NCBI RefSeq assembly: GCF_031458325.1 | Contig: NZ_JAVDYG010000001.1 | Location: forward strand, 1,674,001-1,738,000 | Source: Nocardioides marmoribigeumensis | Lineage (GTDB): Bacteria > Actinomycetota > Actinomycetes > Propionibacteriales > Nocardioidaceae | Direction of reading: 5' to 3' | Length of the DNA stretch: 64,000 nt | In this document: positions 50,015 to 57,157 of the stretch, one piece after another | Numbering within the stretch: the first letter of the stretch is position 1 | Layout: each line of letters starts with the position of its first letter | Notes under the pieces: generated by a model | Seen by the model: only the letters and a program-made list of their open reading frames with translations | The model's database searches: none | Told to the model about the DNA's origin: nothing | Position numbers and translations under genes: made by a program

Positions 50015-50734
50015 ATGGGTCGCACCGTCATCACCGAGATCCGCCGGATCGCGGCCCGCGCCGTCGTGGGCGCCGTCGCCGCCGCTGCGGTCACGGCCGG
50101 GGTGGCCGCCCCGAGCCTCACCGGCGCGGCCCCCGTCGCGGCCCCCACCGTCGCCGACGTCTCGCTGGACGTCGCCACCCTCGGCAAGTTCGCGGCGCTG
50201 AAGTACTGCGCGACCAAGAGCTTCGCCTCCGACCCCGACAGCGTCCGCGTGCTCTACGGCGTCCGTCAGCGCAGGAGCCTGAGCACCTCCTCGCGCACCT
50301 TCGTGCTGCGCAACGGTGCCGGCAAGGTCATGCTCTGCGACCTGTTCGGCAACGACCGCCCGGCGATCCTCCCGCTGCCCACCTCGACCGCCTCCCGGCC
50401 GGCGGTGTTCTTCACCAACGGCCAGCGCCGCTGGTCGTGCGACGGCACGACCCTCAGGTCGTTCCGGATGACCACCTGGCTCAAGGTGCAGGACCCGGTG
50501 CGCTCGGCTCGCGTGCGCTACACCAAGAACGGCGTGCCCGGTCCGTGGTTCACCTCGGCCCGCCACGGCCGCTTCATCCACCTGCAGAGCTGGATGGGCC
50601 CGGCCCTGGCCAACGACGTGCTCAAGGTCGAGCTCCAGCTGCGCGACAAGGCCGGCGCACCGGTCACGGTCAAGGGCATCCCGTCCGGTCCGCGCAGGCT
50701 CGACGGGTGCGGCAGCAGCGTCGTCATCGGCTGA
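50015..50734 (+). CDS. secreted protein of unknown function
   Basis: 239 residues; aaggggagag lies upstream of ATG 50015. N-terminal export signal (RRIAARAVVGAVAAAAVTAGVAAPSL). The mature part has five or so cysteines (KYCATKS, VMLCDLFG, WSCDG, DGCGS) that could pair as disulfides, and no enzyme motif. Followed by a small membrane gene. Confidence 0.7.
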   Translation: MGRTVITEIRRIAARAVVGAVAAAAVTAGVAAPSLTGAAPVAAPTVADVSLDVATLGKFAALKYCATKSFASDPDSVRVLYGVRQRRSLSTSSRTFVLRNGAGKVMLCDLFGNDRPAILPLPTSTASRPAVFFTNGQRRWSCDGTTLRSFRMTTWLKVQDPVRSARVRYTKNGVPGPWFTSARHGRFIHLQSWMGPALANDVLKVELQLRDKAGAPVTVKGIPSGPRRLDGCGSSVVIG

Positions 50735-50859
50735 CCGGAGGCGTCGCGACCGACGTCACACGTTTTCTGTGGAGAGTGCACGGGTATCTGTCCTGTGCCA
50801 CCACACGACGGTGGCCGTCCCTTCCACGGAGGGGACGCCCCTAAGAATGGAGACCCCCC

Positions 50860-51060
50860 ATGGGTATCGGAGTAGGCATCTTCCTCGCTGTGGTCGGCCT
50901 CGTCCTCATGTTCGCCGTCGACGTCAACATCCCCGGGATCGAGGACAACACCCTCGGTCTGATCCTGCTCCTCGCAGGCATCGCCGGCATCGTCCTCGGC
51001 ATGATCGCCACCCGCAACGCCAACCGCACCAGGACCGTCGAGGAGCGTCACATCTCCTGA
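50860..51060 (+). CDS. small DUF6458-like membrane protein
   Basis: 66 residues: two membrane helices (GVGIFLAVVGLVLMFAV; LGLILLLAGIAGIVLGMIA) around a short IPGIEDNT turn and a charged tail. Resembles a widespread actinobacterial small membrane family (DUF6458 by memory). ggaga precedes the ATG. Confidence 0.72.
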   Translation: MGIGVGIFLAVVGLVLMFAVDVNIPGIEDNTLGLILLLAGIAGIVLGMIATRNANRTRTVEERHIS

Positions 51061-51078
51061 CGTCCCGCACACCTCGCA

Positions 51079-51109
51079 CGACGCCGGCTCCCGCAGGGGG
51101 CCGGCGTCG
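51079..51109 (+). terminator. hairpin after the small membrane gene
   Basis: cgacgccggc (51079-51088) pairs perfectly with gccggcgtcg (51100-51109) with an 11-nt loop, 18 nt after the stop. Confidence 0.75.
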
Positions 51110-51229
51110 TCGTACGTCCGGAGTCTTTGCCTTCCGAGGCGTACCCCTGCGCCGACTCGGTGCGATGGACACCCCGACGGGTTGGGAGACCCGTCGATCC
51201 GTCGATCGCACCACCACCGGGAGGACCGC

Positions 51230-51904
51230 ATGACCCCGAAGACCCCGAGGCACACGCCCCGTCGCCGCCTCGCCGCCCTGGCCACCACCCCCGTCCTGTT
51301 CGTCGCGTACGCCGCCCTGGCGGCCCCGGCGTCAGCCTCGCTGTCCGACCGGGACGGCGACGGGATGCCCAACCGCTGGGAGGTGGCCCACCACCTCAAC
51401 CCCGACGTCGCCAACGCGCGCGGCGACAAGGACCACGACGGCGTGCGCAACCTCGGTGAGTACCGCCGTCACCTCAACCCGTCCGACGAGGACACCGACA
51501 ACGACGGCATGGACGACGGCGACGAGGTCCACGACGGCCGGGCCTCGACCGCCCCGCGCGACGCCGACACCGACGACGACGGGGTGAAGGACGGCGACGA
51601 GGACGCCGACCACGACGGCCTCGACAACGAGGACGAGGACGACGCGACCGAGTCGTGCCTCGCCGACGACGACGACCGCGACCGCGACGGCGTGGACGAC
51701 GAGGACGAGAACGACCAGGGCACTCGGGTCCTGGTGGCCGACACCGACGGCGACGGCGTGCTCGACGGCAACGAGGACGGCGACCACGACGGCGTCGACA
51801 ACGAGGACGAGGACGACAGCTCGCACGACAGCTGTGGCTCGACCCACGAGGACCGGGACGACGACGACCAGGGCGACACCTCCGGCGACACCCAGGACGA
51901 CTGA
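51230..51904 (+). CDS. secreted Asp-rich protein with thrombospondin type 3-like calcium repeats
   Basis: 224 residues; gggagga precedes ATG 51230. Export signal (RRRLAALATTPVLFVAYAALAAPASA), then repeated D-x-D-x-D-G-x-x-D units (DRDGDGMPNRWEV, DKDHDGVRN, DTDNDGMDDGDE, DTDDDGVKDGDE, DTDGDGVLDGNE), the calcium-loading pattern of TT3 repeats. Highly acidic throughout. Probably a calcium-binding surface or extracellular protein. Confidence 0.82.
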   Translation: MTPKTPRHTPRRRLAALATTPVLFVAYAALAAPASASLSDRDGDGMPNRWEVAHHLNPDVANARGDKDHDGVRNLGEYRRHLNPSDEDTDNDGMDDGDEVHDGRASTAPRDADTDDDGVKDGDEDADHDGLDNEDEDDATESCLADDDDRDRDGVDDEDENDQGTRVLVADTDGDGVLDGNEDGDHDGVDNEDEDDSSHDSCGSTHEDRDDDDQGDTSGDTQDD

Positions 51905-51905
51905 C

Positions 51906-51939
51906 CCCCTGCGCCGCTCCCGGCCCCCCGGCGCAGGGG
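51906..51939 (+). terminator. hairpin after the TT3-repeat gene
   Basis: cccctgcgcc (51906-51915) and ggcgcagggg (51930-51939) form a perfect 10-bp stem directly after the stop codon. Confidence 0.75.
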
Positions 51940-51963
51940 CCGGGAGTGGCACCCCTCCTTCCA

Positions 51964-51988
51964 GGAACCTGTCCGAAATGTCCCCGTC
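51964..51988 (+). promoter_or_regulatory. ECF-type promoter of the sigma factor gene
   Basis: ggaac at 51964-51968 and cgtc at 51985-51988, 16 bp apart: the standard ECF sigma -35/-10 pair. It precedes the ECF sigma gene by 19 nt, so the gene probably activates itself. Confidence 0.65.
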
Positions 51989-52007
51989 CCCCACCCCCGG
52001 TGCGACC

Positions 52008-52583
52008 ATGACTGTCATGGACCACGGCCTCGACGCCGCGCTCCGCGAGGCGCGCACGGGCAGCCAGGCCGCCTTCGGCGAGCTCTGGCGGGCCTGGTCG
52101 CCGGCGGTGTGCGGCTTCCTGCGCGCCAAGGGCGCCCACGACCCCGAGTCGACGACCAGCGAGGTGTTCCTCGGGGGCTTCGAGGCGCTCGACGACTTCG
52201 TGGGCGACGCGGGCCAGTTCCGCGCCCTGCTGTTCACGATCGCCCAGCGCCGTGTGGTCGACGAGCTGCGCCGCCGCTCCCGTCGCCCGGTCGAGGTCGA
52301 GTGGACCGCCGAGCTCGACGACCGCTGCGACGACAGTGCCGAGCAGCGGGCCCTCGCGTGGCAGGGCGAGTCGGACGCGCGCACCCTGCTCGACGGGCTC
52401 CCGCCGGACCAGAAGGACGTGCTGGTGCTCCGCATCTTCGGCGACCTCACGGTGGACCAGATCGCGGCCGCGCTGGGCAAGACCCCGGGCGCGGTCAAGC
52501 AGCTCCAGCGTCGTGGGCTCGACAACCTGCGACGACGGGTGGGCGCCGCCCGCCCGGTCGACCTCGCCGCGGAGAGGAGCTGA
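52008..52583 (+). CDS. ECF-type RNA polymerase sigma factor
   Basis: 191 residues from ATG 52008 (ATG 52017 is also possible). Region 2 (GSQAAFGELWRAWSPAVCGFLRAKGA, FRALLFTIAQRRVVDELRRRSRRP) and region 4 (LDGLPPDQKDVLVLRIFGDLTVDQIAAALGKTPGAVKQLQRRGLDNLRRRV) are clear. Group IV sigma. The next gene, 1 nt on, is a membrane-anchored partner. Confidence 0.9.
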   Translation: MTVMDHGLDAALREARTGSQAAFGELWRAWSPAVCGFLRAKGAHDPESTTSEVFLGGFEALDDFVGDAGQFRALLFTIAQRRVVDELRRRSRRPVEVEWTAELDDRCDDSAEQRALAWQGESDARTLLDGLPPDQKDVLVLRIFGDLTVDQIAAALGKTPGAVKQLQRRGLDNLRRRVGAARPVDLAAERS

Positions 52584-52584
52584 G

Positions 52585-53427
52585 ATGAGCGACACCGACC
52601 TCCTCGACGGACCGTTGGGCGACGCGGTCGCGGCCTACCGCGACGCCCACGTCATCGGTGTCCCCGCCCCGTCCCCCGAGCTCGCCGCGTTCCTCGGGCT
52701 CGAGGCACCCCTCCCGGCGCAGGCCACGGCCCCGGGTCCACGCCTGCGGCTCGTGGCCGGCACGACCGCGGTGCTCCTGGCCGTCGGCGGGCTCGGCCTG
52801 GCCGAGGTGCTCCCGGCCGCGGCCCAGGAGCTGTTCGACAGGGTCGTCACGGTGCTGACGCCGCTGGACCGTGCGCCCGACCCGCGCCCGGACGACGTAC
52901 CCCCTGCCGCGGAGCGGCCGTCCACCACGACCCCCGACGAGCCCCCGGCCGAGGCGGCCCCGGCCGCGCCCGCGCAGGTCGGCGCCAGGCACGGCCGGCC
53001 CGCGGTCCGGCACGACCGGCCGCACAGCCAGCCGCGGCACGACGACCGGCCTGCCATGGCCGACGACCAGGCGTCCAGCGGACCGGCCCCCGTCCCTCAC
53101 CCCGCCGCCCCGACCAGCACGCCGGCCACGACCCGCCCGTCCGGTGCGCACGGCTCTGCAGCCGGGTCCGGCAAGGGTCCCGCGACGTCGACGGACGAGA
53201 CCGACGACCCGACCGAGGGCACCGACGGCGACGGCACCGACGGCAGCACGGACGACGGCACCGCCGGCGCCACCGACGGGAGCCAGGAGGACACCGGCGA
53301 CGGCTCCGACCCGGCCGGCGACCAGTCGGAGGACGCGACCGAGGAGGGCGCCAGGACCCCGGAGGACACCGGGACCGACGACGCGACGCCCGAGGCGTCC
53401 GACGTGGAGTCCCCTGACCAGGAGTGA
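52585..53427 (+). CDS. membrane-anchored, Pro/Asp/Thr-rich partner of the ECF sigma factor
   Basis: 280 residues. A short cytoplasmic start (MSDTDLLDGPLGDAVAAYRDA), one membrane helix (about 53-72, LVAGTTAVLLAVGGLGLAEV) and a long disordered tail rich in Pro, Asp, Thr, Gly (DETDDPTEGTDGDGTDG). Position and topology suit an anti-sigma factor, but no zinc anti-sigma HxxxCxxC motif is present. aggagctgag precedes the ATG. Confidence 0.65.
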   Translation: MSDTDLLDGPLGDAVAAYRDAHVIGVPAPSPELAAFLGLEAPLPAQATAPGPRLRLVAGTTAVLLAVGGLGLAEVLPAAAQELFDRVVTVLTPLDRAPDPRPDDVPPAAERPSTTTPDEPPAEAAPAAPAQVGARHGRPAVRHDRPHSQPRHDDRPAMADDQASSGPAPVPHPAAPTSTPATTRPSGAHGSAAGSGKGPATSTDETDDPTEGTDGDGTDGSTDDGTAGATDGSQEDTGDGSDPAGDQSEDATEEGARTPEDTGTDDATPEASDVESPDQE

Positions 53428-53435
53428 GCCCCGGC

Positions 53436-55046
53436 TCAGCGCAGCGTGCGCGCCCGGTAGGAGAACGGGCGCCAGTCGTCGAGCGGCATCCCGCTGCACG
53501 CCAGCGTGGTCGAGCGGTGGCAGTCCATCCGCGTGCTCGCGTTGACCAGCGTGAGCACGACGCGGTCCACCTGGCCGCGGGCGAAGGGCACGGTGACGAC
53601 GCCGTCACCGTCGGCGTCGAGGCGGACCGTGCGCCACCCGAGGGTGCCGTCGCGCTTGTGCAGCGTGACCTCGGCCGCCGCGCCGGTGCGCCGGAGCGGT
53701 GCGTCGACCCAGAGGCGCAGCAGCCGGCCCGGCAACGTCGAGGAACGGTGCAGCGCGATGTTGGCGCTGGTCAGGTGGTTGAGGCGGACCGTGCGCATCG
53801 AGCCGGTGCCCGGGTGGCGGCGCGACAGGTCGAGCCGGCGAGCCATCGGCGCCTGGGGGTAGGGCGCGTCGTCGCCCTCGAAGTACCACCGCCGCGAGAC
53901 GTGGCTCAGGGCGGAGTAGTCGGCGAACGTCCGCTGCAAGGTGGTCCCCAGCGTCGCGATGACCGAGCGGGTGGCGCTCAGCGAGTCGCGGCTGACGGCG
54001 GCGTCCCAGATGCGGTGGATGACCTGCGGAGCAGATTTCTTGTCAGAGCCAAAATATTCGGAGAGGAACCGCCACCAGGTCCACGCGCCGTAGGGGTAGT
54101 AGTCGTCACCGAAGTCGACCGGCACCCCGGGGTGGGCGAGCGTCGAGGTGGACAGGTAGTTCCAGTTGTCGTTGGCCGCGTCGAAGACCTCGTCCTCCAT
54201 CCACGTGGCCGTGCCCTCCATGAACCACGGGTCCTCGCGGGCGTCGTAGGCGAACTGCACGAGGTGGAACAGCTCGTGGGCCGCGGTGGCGCGCAGGGCC
54301 ACGATCGGCTCGGTGCTCACCTCGTCGTAGGAGTAGTCGTTGTCGAACACGCAGTAGCCGACGGCCTTGCGTGCGCCGTCGGCCAGGGAGTCGGTCGGGC
54401 AGTAGCCGTAGAAGCCCAGGGACGCCACGTCGGCGAGGTAGACGTCGACCTTGTCGTCGGGGCCGTGGGAGGGCAGCGACCCGTCGCCCAGCGGCGCCTC
54501 GTAGCCGGCCGCCGCGAAGGAGCGCCACGCCTTCTCCAGCGTCTGCTGGGTGGTCTCGACCCAGTCGGGCACGTGGTCGCCGTCGGCGTCGGTCGACGGC
54601 ACGGCGTCCTGGCCACGGTCGACCCAGTGCACGCAGAGGTGGGCCGAGCAGCTCGACCGGGACGGCCCGGCGTAGTGGAAGCCCTCGGTGCCGGCAGCCC
54701 CCGCGTCGGTGGGTCGGGCCAGGAGGCGCTCGGCCTCGCGCGTGTCGTCCCCGCGCAGCCCGGGCAGGGCCACGCGCAGGTCGCGCAGGGCGAGCGTCGC
54801 CTCCCGGGCGCCGGCCGAGGGCACGGCCCGGGCCCGATAGGTCGTCGGCCCGGGACGCGCGAACAGCCTCCGGGCGGCGACCAGGGCCGCCCGCGCGGCA
54901 GGCCGGCTCGCCGCAGCAGCCGGGCTCGCGTCGGTGGTCGGGGTGGGCTCGGCGGTCGTGACGACGTACGCCGGCACGGCCGACCCCACGGCGGAGGCGA
55001 CGAGCGTGGCGAGGCCCAGCGCGACCCGATGACGGAACGCAGACAT
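53436..55046 (-). CDS. secreted zinc metalloprotease, MXAN_6640-like
   Basis: 536 residues from ATG 55046 (gggaggagcc upstream). Signal peptide (VALGLATLVASAVGSAVPA). Zinc motif H257-E258-L-F-H261 in TAAHELFHLVQFAY, with a downstream Glu in WFMEGTATWMEDEV as third ligand. Cys residues outside (SSCSAHLCVHW, GYCPTD, GYCVFD) suit an exported enzyme, and a beta-rich C-terminal domain follows. A short calcium-like DADGDHVPDW loop is present. Converges with the sigma-partner gene, 8 nt apart. Confidence 0.82.
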   Translation of the reverse strand: MSAFRHRVALGLATLVASAVGSAVPAYVVTTAEPTPTTDASPAAAASRPAARAALVAARRLFARPGPTTYRARAVPSAGAREATLALRDLRVALPGLRGDDTREAERLLARPTDAGAAGTEGFHYAGPSRSSCSAHLCVHWVDRGQDAVPSTDADGDHVPDWVETTQQTLEKAWRSFAAAGYEAPLGDGSLPSHGPDDKVDVYLADVASLGFYGYCPTDSLADGARKAVGYCVFDNDYSYDEVSTEPIVALRATAAHELFHLVQFAYDAREDPWFMEGTATWMEDEVFDAANDNWNYLSTSTLAHPGVPVDFGDDYYPYGAWTWWRFLSEYFGSDKKSAPQVIHRIWDAAVSRDSLSATRSVIATLGTTLQRTFADYSALSHVSRRWYFEGDDAPYPQAPMARRLDLSRRHPGTGSMRTVRLNHLTSANIALHRSSTLPGRLLRLWVDAPLRRTGAAAEVTLHKRDGTLGWRTVRLDADGDGVVTVPFARGQVDRVVLTLVNASTRMDCHRSTTLACSGMPLDDWRPFSYRARTLR

Positions 55047-55257
55047 GGCGGGCGGCTCCTCCCGTGTGGGGACACGCGACCCGGGGCCCAGAAGGTGCGT
55101 GCGGGGCAGCGGTCGGTCGGCGACTCTCCCCCTCGGCGACCACGGCCACTGAGGAGGATACGGGGTCGGCACATCGGACACATGGGCACAACGGCCTCTC
55201 TGACACCGCTCCTGGGCCAGGCGCCGGCACCCGAACTGGGCGGGCCCTCGTGCAAGC

Positions 55258-56268
55258 ATGCGGGACGTGCCCGACTTCCCGCTCCGGACGGCCCGGCTCG
55301 ACCTGCGTCCCCACCGCCCCGAGGACCTCGACGACCTGCTCGCCTTCCACAGCGACCCCGACGTGGTGCGCTACGTGCCGTGGCCCGTGCGGGATCGCGC
55401 CGCGACCGAGGAGACGCTCAGGACCAAGCTGGGGCAGGGGTCCTGGCGTGGTCCGGGCCAGTGGATGGTGCTGGCCGTCGAGCTGCGCGAGACCGCGACG
55501 GTGATCGGCGAGGTCCTCCTCAAGCACGCCGGTGACCAGCAGGGCGAGCTCGGGTTCGCGCTGGCGCGCGAGCACCAGGGCCGGGGGTACGCCGCCGAGG
55601 CCGCGCGCGAGCTGCTCCGGGTCGGGTTCGACGAGCTGGGCCTGCACCGGGTCACCGCGGTCTGCATCGAGGAGAACCACGACTCGGCCCGCCTCCTGCA
55701 GCGGCTCGGGTTCCGGCGCGAGGCGCGGACCGTCGACAGCGCGTTCCACAAGGGCGCCTGGGTGACGCAGCTGGTCTACGGGATCACCGAGGTCGAGTGG
55801 CGGGCCGGCCCTCCTGCGACCGACGACGTCGCGGACGTGCTGGCCGTCGTACGCACCTTCTTCGCGGCCTTCACCTCCGGCGGCGACGTGGACGCCCGGA
55901 TCGACGCGCTGCGGGCGGTCCTGCTGCCGCAGGCCGTGGTGGTGCGCACGTGCGGCCTGCCGCCGGCGGTGTACGACGTCACGTCGTTCCTCGAGCCGCG
56001 GCGGGCCCTGCTCTCGGACGGCACGCTGGTCGACTTCAGCGAGCACGCCGTGCAGGGGCGGGTGGACGTCTTCGGCGACGTCGCGCACTGGTTCGGCAGC
56101 TACGAGAAGGACGGGTTCCTCCGCGGCGAGCCCGGTGCGGGGGCCGGGATGAAGTCGGTGCAGCTGGTCCGCACCCCCGACGGCTGGCGGGTCAGCGCGG
56201 CGGCCTGGGACGACGAGCGGGACGGCCTGCGGCTGGGCGACCACGTCGCCGACGAGCGCTACGTCTGA
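55258..56268 (+). CDS. GNAT acetyltransferase fused to an NTF2/SnoaL-like domain
   Basis: 336 residues. Residues 1-175 form a RimJ/RimL-like GNAT domain (LRTARLDLRPHRPEDLDDLLAF, LGFALAREHQGRGYAAEAARELL with the acetyl-CoA loop, ENHDSARLLQRLGF). Residues about 190-336 look like an NTF2/DUF4440 fold (VLAVVRTFFAAFTSGGDVDARIDALRAVL, VQLVRTPDGWRVSAAAWDDE). The fusion is uncommon. Tail overlaps the convergent GNAT gene by 10 nt. Confidence 0.8.
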   Translation: MRDVPDFPLRTARLDLRPHRPEDLDDLLAFHSDPDVVRYVPWPVRDRAATEETLRTKLGQGSWRGPGQWMVLAVELRETATVIGEVLLKHAGDQQGELGFALAREHQGRGYAAEAARELLRVGFDELGLHRVTAVCIEENHDSARLLQRLGFRREARTVDSAFHKGAWVTQLVYGITEVEWRAGPPATDDVADVLAVVRTFFAAFTSGGDVDARIDALRAVLLPQAVVVRTCGLPPAVYDVTSFLEPRRALLSDGTLVDFSEHAVQGRVDVFGDVAHWFGSYEKDGFLRGEPGAGAGMKSVQLVRTPDGWRVSAAAWDDERDGLRLGDHVADERYV

Positions 56269-56783
56269 GGGTCGAGCCCCTTCAGCTCCACCACGACGTC
56301 GAGCCGGTCGTCCCGGTCGGTGACCGTGGTGGGACCGAGCCGTCTGAGCATCGCCAGCGAGGCGTGGTTGGTCGCCACCACCGTGGTCACCAGCCGTTCG
56401 ACGCCGGCGGGCCGCTCCGCCACGAGCCGGGCGAGGAGGGCGGTGGCGACCCCGCGACCGCGGAACGCCTCGGCGACCGTGACCGCGACGTCGGCCGCGG
56501 CGGGGTCGTCGGGGTAGCGGATCAGGTGACCGACCCCGGCGGGGGTCCCCTGCCCGCCCTCGACGACGAAGATCACCAGTGCGACGTGGTGGTCGCCGTC
56601 CACCTCGTCGACCAGCCGGTGCAGCATCGCCGCGGTGAGGTGGGGGACGCCGGTCAGGAAGCGCTCGAACTTCGACTCGTCACCGAGGGCGTCGTAGCCC
56701 CGGGCGAGCTCGTCGCGGTCCTGCGGCAGCAGCGCCCAGGTAACGGCGAGGGAGCCGTCCCTCAGCCGCACCTCCGTCGCCAC
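56259..56783 (-). CDS. GNAT family N-acetyltransferase
   Basis: 174 residues. The acetyl-CoA loop is VAVTVAEAFRGRGVATALLARLV at about 102-124, followed by TTVVATNHASLAMLRRLG, typical of single-domain GNATs of the Pat-like group found in actinobacteria. Substrate unknown. GTG start at 56783. Confidence 0.85.
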   Translation of the reverse strand: MATEVRLRDGSLAVTWALLPQDRDELARGYDALGDESKFERFLTGVPHLTAAMLHRLVDEVDGDHHVALVIFVVEGGQGTPAGVGHLIRYPDDPAAADVAVTVAEAFRGRGVATALLARLVAERPAGVERLVTTVVATNHASLAMLRRLGPTTVTDRDDRLDVVVELKGLDPQT

Positions 56784-56838
56784 ACCCCAGACGCTAGCGG
56801 GCGGCGCGGCGAGGCGCGGAACCGCAGGGGCGTGGGGC

Positions 56839-57048
56839 TCAGACGCCTGGCATCCGGCCCCGCGTGCCGATGGTCCGGGTCTGCCGCGCGGTGACCGAGG
56901 GCGGGTCGACCACCGACATCGCCCACCAGTTGTGCCACGCGGCGGAGGCCCGGGCGGCGCTCCGCGGACGCAGCTTGGCGGCCGGGCGCTCGACGGTGCG
57001 CGCGTGGTGGTGGGAGAACGTGGGCGTCATGGTCGGGGCGAAGTGCAT
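56839..57048 (-). CDS. small basic protein, unknown
   Basis: 69 residues, rich in His, Arg, Thr (MHFAPTMTPTFSHHHARTVERP). aggag lies 6 nt upstream of the ATG at 57048, the main reason for accepting it. No family recognised. Between a GNAT gene and the large LuxR regulator, same strand. Confidence 0.45.
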   Translation of the reverse strand: MHFAPTMTPTFSHHHARTVERPAAKLRPRSAARASAAWHNWWAMSVVDPPSVTARQTRTIGTRGRMPGV

Positions 57049-57157
57049 GGTGTGCTCCTGGGTCCGGCCGGACCGGCGGGTCACGGCTCCTGACCAGCGT
57101 CGGCCCGCGAGGGACCGACCGGCATCGGAGGAAACCCTCGCCGGGCGGGCCGGGACC

